Part shown: positions 35,010 to 43,547 of the stretch, piece by piece
How positions within the stretch are numbered: position 1 is the first letter of the stretch
How the letters are laid out: the number at the start of each line of letters is the position of its first letter
Translations under genes and position numbers: made by a program
Notes under the pieces: generated by a model
Database searches by the model: none
What the model was told of the DNA's origin: nothing
The model's input: the letters and a program-made list of their open reading frames with translations, nothing else
DNA from: Bdellovibrio bacteriovorus
Lineage (GTDB): Bacteria > Bdellovibrionota > Bdellovibrionia > Bdellovibrionales > Bdellovibrionaceae
Length of the DNA stretch: 64,000 nt
Direction of reading: 5' to 3'
Assembly: GCF_001592755.1 (NCBI RefSeq)
Contig: NZ_LUKF01000018.1
Coordinates: forward strand, 52,072-116,071

Positions 35010-35480
35010 TTACTTCTTAAGGAACTTGAAATATTTGGACTCAATAACGTCCATCTCCATTTCATTGCCTTCTTCGTCTTTAACCGAAGCCGGTGGCGTC
35101 ACACTGCCTTCGCTGAACTCTGTCCCATAACGAAACAGGACGTTCTTTTCAGAGCCCGAGTCATCGTTGTAGTAAGGCACAAAGAAAGAGTTCACCTTCC
35201 CCGTTGCTGGCAAGAAACCATCGACCATGTTGATTTGATCTACGATCACTTTAGGGCAGTTGCTGAAAGCGATTTGCGCTCCCGAAGCCGTCCCCATCCA
35301 TTTGATCCACTCACGGATACCGCAAGAGTTGATGCTCTTAAGACCACCCAATTCAACTTCAATGCTTGGATTGCCCGCGATATTGAATTGAGAAAAGTCG
35401 ACATCTTCGTCAATAGTCCCCGCCATTTGCACAACAAGTTTGTCGGCGGCTTTATTCATTTTTACATCGAGTTTACCCAT
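35010..35480 (-). CDS. STAS domain protein (partner-switch antagonist type)
   Basis: A 156-aa protein whose first ~100 residues fit a STAS domain, the fold of anti-sigma factor antagonists. IEVELGGLKSINSCGIREW places a serine where antagonists are phosphorylated (the DSxG Ser of RsbV). The remaining ~55 residues (ENVLFRYGTEF...) are an unusual C-terminal extension. Partner-switch logic: a SpoIIE-type phosphatase, encoded 42 nt upstream (35523-37355), would remove phosphate from this Ser. No RsbW-type kinase is visible nearby. A good GAGGAG site precedes the ATG. Confidence 0.7.
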   Translation of the reverse strand: MGKLDVKMNKAADKLVVQMAGTIDEDVDFSQFNIAGNPSIEVELGGLKSINSCGIREWIKWMGTASGAQIAFSNCPKVIVDQINMVDGFLPATGKVNSFFVPYYNDDSGSEKNVLFRYGTEFSEGSVTPPASVKDEEGNEMEMDVIESKYFKFLKK

Positions 35481-35522
35481 TTCTCTTCTCCTCGTCGTTC
35501 ACGTTCAAATCGTTTTATAAAT

Positions 35523-37355
35523 TTAGTTAAGACCTTCATTTTTTACCACAAAAAAGGTCACATCATCGACCAAGGGCGCCCCTTGACGGTGCTCTTGGAA
35601 GCTGACAGCAAAGCGATCTACAGAATCGCCCACTCCCGGGAAATCTTTGTTTGCGGCAATGAGTGCTTTGATAAATTCTCGTTCGCCCCAGGCTTCTTTT
35701 CCCGGATTCTGAATGTCAGGGATACCGTCTGTGTAAAAGAAAACGGCATCACCTTGTTCTACTTGAATACTGGTCTGCTGGTAAACAGAATCTCGCGCTT
35801 GTCCCAATCTGGGATTGTTCACTTCATTTAAAGGGATTAAATCCTTTTTCTTTAAAGCGCCGTCGGTTTTTTTGATCAAGAACGGTGCTTCGTGAGAGGC
35901 ATTGCAATACACGAGCTCCCCTGTCTCTAGATCAAAGGATGCCAAAAAGAAGGTCATCATGATACGGCCTTTTGAAACGTCATAGATGGAACGATTCAAA
36001 AGCTCTAAAGCTTTGTTCGGAGAGATATTTAATCTTTCAATGATTGTCGATGCACTTTTCGCGGCACTGGTAATGAGAGCCGCAGGAGCTCCGTGTCCTG
36101 TTGCATCCCCGATCCACAAGAAGATTTTATTTCCGATTTGACAGTAGTGCCACCAGTCGCCACCGCACTCACTGGCAGGCTCGTAGTAGCCGGCAATCGC
36201 CAAGGGGCCGATCTTCGCTCGAGTTTCTGGGAACAGAGTTTCTTGCACCGTCTTTGCGGTTTGTAGTTCCGATTCCATACGCGCTTTTTCAGCGGTTTGT
36301 TCTAACAGACGCGATACTTCCGCCGCCATGATATTGAAGTTTTCCGCCAAGCTTCCCACTTCATCATTGGACTTCACATCAACACGAATATTGAAATCCC
36401 CTTCAGCAACTTTACCTGTCGCAGTGAAAAGCTGAGTCAAAGCTTGCGTGATACCACTAGAAGCAAAAAGACTTAAAATCACCGTCAAAGAAATCAAGAT
36501 ACCAAAGAAGATTAATGATTTACGGATAAGAATTTGCACCGCACCCAAGGCTTTTTCTTTTTCAACCGTTGTCACAACAATCAGATCCCCAAAGCCCGCG
36601 CGAGAATAAGAAACTAAAAGTTCTGTCCCGTCGACAGCTTTATCCGTCTCAGCCCCTTGAGCGATCGGAGATTTTCCTTTCAGGAAAGACGGCGTCACAA
36701 CGGATTGCAAGCGCTTCCCCGGCATACCATCGGGACCAAAAAGAACAAGTCCATCTTGGGAAATCAAATACATCTTCTGCGATGTTGCCGCACGGAACAT
36801 CTCGGAAGCCTCGCTCATACGGACAATCACCATGAAAACGGTGTTGCGCGTTTTGGTCTCGTCGCTGACTTTTTCGAAAATAAAAACGCGATCATCGACG
36901 TAAGGCACTTTCACGACGCGGCGATTGGCATCCGCTTCCGCGAAGTATTGCGGAAGATACTGCTGAAGAGACGCAAGAATTCCATCGGTCTGTCCGGGCA
37001 CCTTTTCCAAAAGAGCTTTCTTTTCGTAAGAGCCCGTCGCCCCTGCTCCGAAAACCACAATGGATTCCAGAGTGAATTCGTTGGCGAAAATAGAATCAGA
37101 AATAGAAGTGAATTTTTGCTGAGTCAGATAATCTTGAAAGATCGGCTTCGTCGTCCCTAAGACGCCATTGAGCTGTGTCTTAATTTGAGCCGCCATGGTT
37201 CCGGACATACTGCTTGAAGAATCAAAGACATAGGCGATCTTATCGTCTTCAAAAATTTGTAAAGCCAGCACCAGATACACCGATAATGTAATCAAAGGCA
37301 GCGAAGTTAGAAGCAATAGAATCTTATATCTTATTGATATGCCACGTTTTTTCAC
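35523..37355 (-). CDS. membrane SpoIIE/PP2C phosphatase with HAMP domain
   Basis: A 610-aa protein. TM1 (about residues 12-32) and TM2 (SLIFFGILISLTVILSLFA, about 285-303) flank a ~250-residue extracytoplasmic sensor domain; a HAMP segment follows (FTATGKVAEGDFNIRVDVKS) and a PP2C/SpoIIE domain fills residues about 370-605. Metal-site acidic residues occur in GDWWHYCQIGNKIFLWIGDA, TGHGAPAALITS and FFYTDGIPD. It should dephosphorylate a STAS partner in response to an envelope signal. It starts with GTG near a perfect palindrome (37368-37379). Confidence 0.85.
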   Translation of the reverse strand: MKKRGISIRYKILLLLTSLPLITLSVYLVLALQIFEDDKIAYVFDSSSSMSGTMAAQIKTQLNGVLGTTKPIFQDYLTQQKFTSISDSIFANEFTLESIVVFGAGATGSYEKKALLEKVPGQTDGILASLQQYLPQYFAEADANRRVVKVPYVDDRVFIFEKVSDETKTRNTVFMVIVRMSEASEMFRAATSQKMYLISQDGLVLFGPDGMPGKRLQSVVTPSFLKGKSPIAQGAETDKAVDGTELLVSYSRAGFGDLIVVTTVEKEKALGAVQILIRKSLIFFGILISLTVILSLFASSGITQALTQLFTATGKVAEGDFNIRVDVKSNDEVGSLAENFNIMAAEVSRLLEQTAEKARMESELQTAKTVQETLFPETRAKIGPLAIAGYYEPASECGGDWWHYCQIGNKIFLWIGDATGHGAPAALITSAAKSASTIIERLNISPNKALELLNRSIYDVSKGRIMMTFFLASFDLETGELVYCNASHEAPFLIKKTDGALKKKDLIPLNEVNNPRLGQARDSVYQQTSIQVEQGDAVFFYTDGIPDIQNPGKEAWGEREFIKALIAANKDFPGVGDSVDRFAVSFQEHRQGAPLVDDVTFFVVKNEGLN

Positions 37356-37367
37356 GAGTTCAGTATG

Positions 37368-37452
37368 CCTGTTAACAGGAAACCCGAAAAGAAATTCTGA
37401 TTTAACTTAGCCTAAGGTCCGTAAATGATAAGCCATTTCCCGCCGATAAGCC
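37368..37452. promoter_or_regulatory. palindromes and direct repeats between two divergent signalling operons
   Basis: The 113-bp gap between the SpoIIE gene (minus) and the FecR gene (plus) holds CCTGTTAACAGG (37368-37379, a perfect 12-bp palindrome), CTTAG-C-CTAAG (37406-37416) and two GATAAGCC repeats (37427-37434 and 37445-37452, 18 bp apart). These are good candidates for shared regulator sites controlling both operons. Confidence 0.4.
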
Positions 37453-37468
37453 CTCAAGCAGGAGTGTT

Positions 37469-39637
37469 ATGTCACGTTTTGGACAAACAGAAAAAATCAT
37501 CTTTGTTGGAGCCCTCATATTGTTGGTGGCCTTCTCGTATTTTCTGTACGACGACTCTCTTCTATTCCCAAAAGCTAACAACGGAAAATTAGAACTTATT
37601 GGTGACGTGGCGATCTCTCAAAACGACGTGCGCCGTAAAAACTTAGATACCTTCAGCTGGCTTCCCGCTTCTCGCAAAGACTCTGTCTATCAAAACGACT
37701 CGATCTTTACTGGCGATCGTTCCGAAGCCACCATTCGCTTGCAAGACGGAACTCAAATTCGCATCGAACCGAACTCTTTGATCACACTCAATCTTAAAAA
37801 TGGACAGATGAATTTGGATTTGCGCTACGGAAACCTCGTTGGTGAGCTGGCGCAAGGTTCTTCTTTGACGGTGAAATCCGGCACGGAAGAATTCAAACTT
37901 GAATCGACTCCGGGTACAGCAGAAAAACCAAAAATTCAGTTCAACAAAGCTCATAGCGGCACCGTCGATCTAAAACTGATTTCTGGGGACGTGAAGTACG
38001 TCGATAAGAAAAAGAAAGCTGTTAAAGCTTTACCTAAAAACACGGTCGTAGCTGTTAATAAAAAAGGCGAAGTGAAACAGGTTGAAAAACCTCAGTTAAG
38101 TTTGACGACCGCAAATAACGTCAATTACCTGCGCATGAATCCGGACGATCCACTTCCTTTTGAGTGGCAATCAAAAGGACCTGTGTCTCGCTATGAATTA
38201 GAAATTTCTCCGTCGCAGGATTTTAACACGGTGGCGGTCTCTAAAATCACGTCAGAAACAAAAACGGTCGTCACGGAGCCTTTAGAGCCGGGCGCCTACT
38301 ATTGGAGATTGAAAGCCTTCGATCACAACGGTCAAGTCAGTGCGGTTTCCCCTGTTCAGAACGTGCACGTCACGCATCTGGTCGGTCCCCAGATCGTAAC
38401 ACCGACTCAAGCGGCGCAAATCAATTTGGAACTGAAAGTAAAACCTAAGGAAGAACTTGCGACAACAACAGAGGTTCAATGGCGCGCGCAACCCGTGCTT
38501 AAAAACTTCACTTGGCAAGTTTCCCAAGATCCCGAGTTCCAAACTATTCTTAAAGAAGAACAAACTGCGAATCTAGCTGCGGTCACTCCAAAGCTTCCTT
38601 CAGGAACTTATTGGGTGCGCGTGCAAGGACAAACAGAAAGCCAAAAGCTTTCGCCTTGGTCCGAGCCTGTATCATTCACACTGAACTTACTAGCTCACAA
38701 AGAAGAGCGTCCTGACCGCCCTATTCTGGTGGCGAAGAAAATTGAATTTAAAGCACCGACAGGAAAAGACCGCAATCCGGCTTCACCTGAAGCGCCGAAA
38801 CTGGCGTGGAAACCCGTTTTGCAAACGAAAAACTATCATTTGCAAATCGCCAAAGATGCCAGCTTTAAAGACGCTGAAAAATACGACGTCACGCAAACTC
38901 AAGCGGCTTGGTCACAATATCGCCCCGGCAAATACTTCTATCGCGTTTATGCCCGTGGCTTAAATGGTTTGATCAGCGAACCTAGTGAAACCGGAACTTT
39001 GGAAATCTCCGTAGGCGGTTTGACGCTGGACCCTTTGAAAACCATCAATGCCGTTGGCCAAGCACCGGGTCCTAAAGAAACGCCGGTCAGCTGGAGCGAA
39101 GTTCCTTTCGCCAAGTCTTACTTGGTTCAAGTGGATAAGAACAAAGACTTCTCTGCTCCACAGCTTTTGGAATATTCGTCCAATGCGGGTGTTTTGACAT
39201 TGAATGATCCAGGCCGCTACAACGTGCGTGTGCAAGCGATGGATGAAACCAACCAGCCGCTGACTGAATTCTCGAATATTGAAGAAGTGCTCTATACATT
39301 CCGTGCTCCCTTGGTGGCTCCGACATTGATGGAACCTTTCAATGCCGCTTCCATCTTCTTACAAACAGAGATGGAACCTTTCATCTGGCTTGAATGGAAA
39401 AAAGTGGAAGGGGCTTCCTCTTATCGCATCGAAATTTCTGATAAGGCTGATTTCTCTCGCACGTTGATTGCGAAATCCATCGAAGGAAATCGTTACCTTA
39501 TCAAAGACCGCGTGCCGCTGGGTAAAATCTATTGGCGCGTGCGTGCAGAGTCCAAGTCTGACTCTGAGGCTTCCGAGTGGACAACGAAACGTGAATTCAC
39601 CCTTTACCATCAGAAGAATGAGACTTTTGTAAAATGA
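37469..39637 (+). CDS. FecR-like protein with FnIII-like repeats
   Basis: A 722-aa protein anchored by one N-terminal helix (about residues 8-27). Residues about 60-190 are FecR-like (SIFTGDRSEATIRLQDGTQI, IEPNSLITLN, GNLVGELAQ), a fold seen in envelope signal transducers. The rest contains about five fibronectin-III-like domains, each with a YxWRV-type strand (YYWRLKAFD, TYWVRVQGQ, FYRVYARG, NVRVQAMD, YWRVRAES). Such FecR-FnIII proteins occur in many Deltaproteobacteria; it probably senses or binds a ligand in the periplasm. Overlaps the kinase gene by 4 nt. Confidence 0.8.
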   Translation: MSRFGQTEKIIFVGALILLVAFSYFLYDDSLLFPKANNGKLELIGDVAISQNDVRRKNLDTFSWLPASRKDSVYQNDSIFTGDRSEATIRLQDGTQIRIEPNSLITLNLKNGQMNLDLRYGNLVGELAQGSSLTVKSGTEEFKLESTPGTAEKPKIQFNKAHSGTVDLKLISGDVKYVDKKKKAVKALPKNTVVAVNKKGEVKQVEKPQLSLTTANNVNYLRMNPDDPLPFEWQSKGPVSRYELEISPSQDFNTVAVSKITSETKTVVTEPLEPGAYYWRLKAFDHNGQVSAVSPVQNVHVTHLVGPQIVTPTQAAQINLELKVKPKEELATTTEVQWRAQPVLKNFTWQVSQDPEFQTILKEEQTANLAAVTPKLPSGTYWVRVQGQTESQKLSPWSEPVSFTLNLLAHKEERPDRPILVAKKIEFKAPTGKDRNPASPEAPKLAWKPVLQTKNYHLQIAKDASFKDAEKYDVTQTQAAWSQYRPGKYFYRVYARGLNGLISEPSETGTLEISVGGLTLDPLKTINAVGQAPGPKETPVSWSEVPFAKSYLVQVDKNKDFSAPQLLEYSSNAGVLTLNDPGRYNVRVQAMDETNQPLTEFSNIEEVLYTFRAPLVAPTLMEPFNAASIFLQTEMEPFIWLEWKKVEGASSYRIEISDKADFSRTLIAKSIEGNRYLIKDRVPLGKIYWRVRAESKSDSEASEWTTKREFTLYHQKNETFVK

Positions 39638-41586
39638 AGATTCAGTACTCTCTCTTCGATACTTTGTTAGAGCCCGTGTTTGTTCTGAACGCAGAACAAA
39701 AGGTCGTTTATTGCAACGAAACTGCTGCTATCGTGGCGGGACTTTCTATTCGTAAGATCACACGTGGAATGAAGTTTGGTGAACTTTTCGTATTCAGCGA
39801 GCCGATTGATGGCCTAGACAAACTGATTGAAATCTGTGATGCCACCCCCTACAAAGAAGTGAATTTCAAAAGCTCTCAAGGGGGCGAAGGTAAAATCCAA
39901 ATCACCCTTCAACCCATCTTTGATTCCATGGGTGATAAAAACTGGATTGTCTTTGTGCGTGACGTGACTTTGGAAGAACGTCTGCAGAAAAAATACCGTG
40001 CCGAACTTGAACAAAAAGAAGATGTCATCAAAGCCCTTGAAGACGCTAAGTTGCAATTAGAAAACTACAGTAAAAACTTGGAACAAATGGTGGCGGATCG
40101 CACGCGTGAACTCTCGCGCCTGAATCAGACCATGTCTGCTTTGTTAGATAGCCTGGGCCAAGGTTTCTTTATCTTTAATACCGATGGAAAAATCCTGGAT
40201 GTCTCTTCCAAAGCCTGCGAAAGCACGGTGGAGTGCAAACCTGACGGCCGACTTATTTGGGATGTTTTAAAACTTCCGGAAAACAAAGTCGAAGGCTTCA
40301 AAAAATGGATGCAAACTCTTTTTATGGAGATGCTGCCTTTTGAGGATCTTTCTCCGTTAGGGCCCACGACCTATCCGCATTCAGCCAATCGCAATATCGC
40401 CTTGGAATACCACCCGCTTCGTTCTAGCGAAGGTGCGATGGAAGGCGTTGTGGTTGTGGCTTCCGATATCACTTCACTGATCGAAGCGCAAAAACAAGCA
40501 GAGACAGAAAAAGAACACGCTAAACTGATCATCAATATGATCAAGTCCAAACGCGAAATTCACCGCTTCATCCAAGAGGCTCAAGGTCTATTGATCTCTG
40601 TGCGAGAGGAAGTCTCTAAGGATCAAGCTCCTTATGACACAGAAACTCTTTTCCGCAATCTGCACACTCTCAAAGGCGGTGCGGCCCTGTTTTCAATCAA
40701 AGAGGTGGCCGAAGCCTGTCATCAAGGGGAAACCTTGCTGGCAGAGCTTAAGGACAATTGGACACATCCCGCCTTTATTTCTTTGCGCGCTAAATGTTTT
40801 GAAATCGAAGAGCATTTCTTTAAATTCTTAGATGAAACGAAAGAAATTTTAGGATCTTCCGCTTTGCCTGAGGAACGTCAAATTGAAATCGCCATCAGTA
40901 AACTGAATGACATCGCTCGCAAGGTCGGCTCGTTGCCTGGGGGCGGGCACGTTGCGCAAGAACTTCTTTTGGAACTTGCGATGGAGCCCGTGTCTCGGTT
41001 CGTCGAGCCCTACAACGATGTGATGCTACGTTTGGCAGAAAAAATTGATAAGATGATGGCGCCATTAAAAATCAACAATGGCAATGTCATGGTTATCCCC
41101 GAAATTTACAATTCGCTTTTTGCAACATTGGTTCATGCCTTCCGAAATGCCGTGGATCATGGAATCGAAGTTCCAGACACGCGTATGGACGCCGGAAAAC
41201 CCGCCGAGGGCCATGTTGAAGTGAGTTTTGAAATTCAACAACACCCTGTTCAACCGAAGTTCTTAATCAAAATTCAAGATGATGGTGCAGGCATTGATCC
41301 GCAGAAGATTCGCGAAAAATTAGCGAAGCGCCTGATTGATACGAAGAACAAAACCGATGAACAGGTTATTCAGCACATCTTTGACAGTCAGTTTTCCACT
41401 CGCGAACAAGTCACGGATATTTCAGGCCGTGGCGTTGGAATGGATGCCATCAAAGTCGCTGCGGAAGATTTGCAAGGCCGCGTTTGGGTTGAATCCAAAG
41501 TGGGTGTGGGCTCAACACTTTTTGTGGAAGTCCCCTACATCACGGAATTCAAAAAAGACAGCCGCAAAACTCCGGCAGCAGCTTAA
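39634..41586 (+). CDS. PAS-Hpt histidine kinase of the CheA type
   Basis: A 650-aa cytoplasmic kinase. Two PAS-like domains (about 1-110 and 165-285) flank a coiled coil (about 110-160). An Hpt domain carries the phospho-acceptor His344 in LHTLKGGA. The CheA-type ATPase domain follows with the N box HAFRNAVDHG, DDGAGIDP and the G-rich SGRGVGMDA and VGVGSTLF. There is no CheW-like docking domain and no receiver, so it signals outside the classical chemotaxis array. It is translationally coupled (ATGA) to the FecR-FnIII gene, suggesting envelope-signal relay. Confidence 0.83.
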   Translation: MKIQYSLFDTLLEPVFVLNAEQKVVYCNETAAIVAGLSIRKITRGMKFGELFVFSEPIDGLDKLIEICDATPYKEVNFKSSQGGEGKIQITLQPIFDSMGDKNWIVFVRDVTLEERLQKKYRAELEQKEDVIKALEDAKLQLENYSKNLEQMVADRTRELSRLNQTMSALLDSLGQGFFIFNTDGKILDVSSKACESTVECKPDGRLIWDVLKLPENKVEGFKKWMQTLFMEMLPFEDLSPLGPTTYPHSANRNIALEYHPLRSSEGAMEGVVVVASDITSLIEAQKQAETEKEHAKLIINMIKSKREIHRFIQEAQGLLISVREEVSKDQAPYDTETLFRNLHTLKGGAALFSIKEVAEACHQGETLLAELKDNWTHPAFISLRAKCFEIEEHFFKFLDETKEILGSSALPEERQIEIAISKLNDIARKVGSLPGGGHVAQELLLELAMEPVSRFVEPYNDVMLRLAEKIDKMMAPLKINNGNVMVIPEIYNSLFATLVHAFRNAVDHGIEVPDTRMDAGKPAEGHVEVSFEIQQHPVQPKFLIKIQDDGAGIDPQKIREKLAKRLIDTKNKTDEQVIQHIFDSQFSTREQVTDISGRGVGMDAIKVAAEDLQGRVWVESKVGVGSTLFVEVPYITEFKKDSRKTPAAA

Positions 41587-41607
41587 TAATAACTTGATCT
41601 CGCCGTT

Positions 41608-42060
41608 TTACTCTGTGGTTCCTTCTGAACCCATGTTGCCCGTATTTCCTTTTTCTCGTCCCATTCCAGTACCGGTTTCGGCAGGTGTTTTATTTTTTTC
41701 ATCGAAACTTTCCGCACGTGAAGTGGTGGGACCAGGAACTTTCTTTTTCTTCTTTGCCGTTTTGGATTTTGCATCTGGTGTTGTTGGATCTTGATAGCCT
41801 CCGCCGGCGGTGCCAGTCCCTGTTTGGCGGCTTTCGCCAACAGAATCTCTTTCATGTCCTGAAGAACTTGGACTGTTGGGATCCGTTTCTGCTTGGGTCT
41901 TCGTCGTACGAGCGTCATAGCCTTTTTTAGGTTTATTTTTCGCCTCTGACGAACGAGTTGCTTCCGTCTGTGTCGTTGATGAAGAAGATGCGCCTTCATC
42001 GATGGCCCATCCCGATGAACATAACAACGCCGTCACCGCGGCCGTGATTGCTGTCTTCAT
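41608..42060 (-). CDS. Ser/Gly/Lys-rich secreted protein with EGTTE tail
   Basis: A 150-aa protein starting at ATG 42060 (AAGGAG upstream). Signal peptide MKTAITAAVTALLCSSGWA, then a low-complexity, probably disordered chain rich in Ser, Thr, Gly, Lys and Gln (QTEATRSSEAKNKPKK, KKKKKVPGP). It ends in MGSEGTTE. The gene at 42152 upstream on the same strand encodes a similar secreted protein ending MGTEGTTE. The conserved tail in otherwise loose sequences suggests a recognition or processing signal. Function unknown. Confidence 0.65.
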   Translation of the reverse strand: MKTAITAAVTALLCSSGWAIDEGASSSSTTQTEATRSSEAKNKPKKGYDARTTKTQAETDPNSPSSSGHERDSVGESRQTGTGTAGGGYQDPTTPDAKSKTAKKKKKVPGPTTSRAESFDEKNKTPAETGTGMGREKGNTGNMGSEGTTE

Positions 42061-42084
42061 ACAAACTCCTTTAAGAGTGACAGA

Positions 42085-42117
42085 GAACTTGCTTTGAGCC
42101 CGGCCCAAAGCAAGTTC
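42085..42117. terminator. strong hairpin between the two Ser-rich genes
   Basis: GAACTTGCTTTG pairs perfectly with CAAAGCAAGTTC (12 bp, loop AGCCCGGCC). It lies after the stop of the gene at 42152 and before the ATG at 42060. No clear T tract follows on the minus strand, so it may be an attenuator or RNA-stabilising hairpin rather than a full terminator. Confidence 0.5.
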
Positions 42118-42151
42118 GTCCTATTGCTAAGTATCGTATGTGAGTGAGAGG

Positions 42152-42565
42152 CTACTCAGTTGTGCCTTCTGTGCCCATAGTTCCAGAGCCACTAGAATCC
42201 GTTCTTGTACCAGAACCGGTTGCAGATCCTGTTGAATCTGAAGTGCCTCTGTTCATGCTGCCTGTGGATTCACTTTCGTAACCACTTGCATCCGCTCTGT
42301 TAGAGCTTTTCTTGGTTTTCTTTTTATCTCGCTCTTGGCGTTCAATTTCCGACGCCACTGAGCCAGATGGTGATGAACTTGACGACATATCAGCGGAATC
42401 AGAAGTTCCTGTTCTAGAACCTGATGTTGCCGTGTCTGTATGAGCGCCTGAACCTGTGCCCGTCGACGAACCGGTGCTTGAGCTTGAGCCCGAACCGGAG
42501 CCGGCTGCAAAGGCAGAGCCCGAAACCATCATGGCCGTAGCCACTAAGACTGTTAGTAACTTCAT
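42152..42565 (-). CDS. Ser/Gly/Thr-rich secreted protein with EGTTE tail
   Basis: A 137-aa protein starting at ATG 42565 with a strong AAAGGAGG site. Signal peptide MKLLTVLVATAMMVSGSAFA, then extreme Ser/Gly/Thr low complexity (GSGSGSSSSTGSSTGTGSG), a short charged segment (IERQERDKKKTKKSSNR) and a Ser/Gly tail ending MGTEGTTE. Probably disordered and secreted or surface-associated. Paralogous in design to the gene at 41608-42060. 19 further open codons upstream are unlikely to be used. Confidence 0.65.
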   Translation of the reverse strand: MKLLTVLVATAMMVSGSAFAAGSGSGSSSSTGSSTGTGSGAHTDTATSGSRTGTSDSADMSSSSSPSGSVASEIERQERDKKKTKKSSNRADASGYESESTGSMNRGTSDSTGSATGSGTRTDSSGSGTMGTEGTTE

Positions 42566-42679
42566 ATCATCCTCCTTTGCGAGAGATGGTTGAGCCCATC
42601 CTGCACCACCCCTGGGAGGCATTCAAATTTTTCAAAATTTTCTGAGTGAAAACATAGAATTTTTCTGAAGAAAGACGAG

Positions 42680-42705
42680 TCGGGCCCGCTGTAAGGAGGG
42701 CCCGA
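42680..42705 (-). terminator. terminator hairpin after the DUF3750 gene
   Basis: TCGGGCCC pairs with GGGCCCGA over 8 bp around GCTGTAAGGA. It lies 14 nt beyond the stop codon at 42719 on the minus strand; the T-rich tail is weak. Confidence 0.5.
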
Positions 42706-42718
42706 AAATTACGGAATA

Positions 42719-43441
42719 TTAAAAGGCCTTGTCCTTCATCCCCACTCTTCCCACCATAGGAAGTTTTAAAGCCGGACGAAGAAAATCAATCCCGAAGTTC
42801 AATCCCAAAAGATTCAACTCCACACCTTCATTCAAACCCACCGTGAAACCAAACAAACCTAACAAAGAAAACTGCACACCTGTTTTAGACTCACTCCAGC
42901 CGACAACATCACCTTGATTGATCCAGTCTTTACCAATTGCCGTCGGTGGCAATTCCATTTTCAGTTCTGGCACGTTACGAATAATGTGCGAAATAAATGT
43001 ATTACTGTTCGGGCCCGGATAAGCCCGATAAGTATTTTTATAGGCGTAGTTCGCCGCTAAGCTGGCAATTTGAGGAATCGCTTTTTCGGCTTCTTCGCCG
43101 CGCAAATCTTCCAGCAGCTCGGGTCGCGCACCAAACCAATGACGGTCTGGAATGTCTTTTTGAACAACCACAGACTCTTGCCCGCGGCGCACGCGCCATC
43201 CAATCACATGATACGTCGTATATTCGTTGGCATCTTTTTCTTTTGTCGCAATCCAAGAGTGCACGGCGAAGTAACCGCGCCAATCCACCGTACGAGCGGC
43301 ATACACCTGCACCACCGCACGTTTTTCACTGTGGGGATCAGGGGCAATCCCCGCGCTATCACGAGTCGCCGTTCGCCAATCTTGTGCAAAGGAATTTGAA
43401 AATGCAAAAAAGCCCACGAAAAAGGGAAACAGTTTTTTCAT
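42719..43441 (-). CDS. exported DUF3750-like protein
   Basis: A 240-aa protein. A signal peptide (MKKLFPFFVGFFAFSNSFA) sets the start at 43441; an in-frame ATG 6 codons earlier is possible. The body matches my memory of the DUF3750 family: FAVHSWIATK, VIGWRVRR, DRHWFGARPELLEDLRG, AYPGPNSNTFISHIIRNVPEL and LPPTAIGKDW. The GPNSNTF motif and Trp/His-rich pattern suggest a conserved catalytic or binding core whose activity is unknown to me. It ends with hydrophobic strands (LLGLFGFTVGLNEG). Terminator hairpins lie on both sides. Confidence 0.72.
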   Translation of the reverse strand: MKKLFPFFVGFFAFSNSFAQDWRTATRDSAGIAPDPHSEKRAVVQVYAARTVDWRGYFAVHSWIATKEKDANEYTTYHVIGWRVRRGQESVVVQKDIPDRHWFGARPELLEDLRGEEAEKAIPQIASLAANYAYKNTYRAYPGPNSNTFISHIIRNVPELKMELPPTAIGKDWINQGDVVGWSESKTGVQFSLLGLFGFTVGLNEGVELNLLGLNFGIDFLRPALKLPMVGRVGMKDKAF

Positions 43442-43512
43442 GACGTTATTATGGGACATTTCCCAGAGAATGGGGAAAAAATGTTGGGAGTTTTCCTCTA
43501 AAAGAAAAACAA

Positions 43513-43539
43513 AAGACCCCAAGATTCACTTGAGGTCTT
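43513..43539 (-). terminator. terminator after the CheY-like gene
   Basis: AAGACCCCAAG pairs with CTTGAGGTCTT (one mismatch, 5-nt loop) just beyond the stop at 43548. On the minus strand it is followed by TTTTGTTTTTCTTT, a good terminator tail. Confidence 0.75.
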
Positions 43540-43547
43540 AGCAGCGC

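Noticed and set aside
41583..41999. Basic 138-aa frame overlapping the EGTTE-tailed gene
   Set aside because: It is the out-of-frame reading of a low-complexity gene and has no signal peptide or ribosome site.
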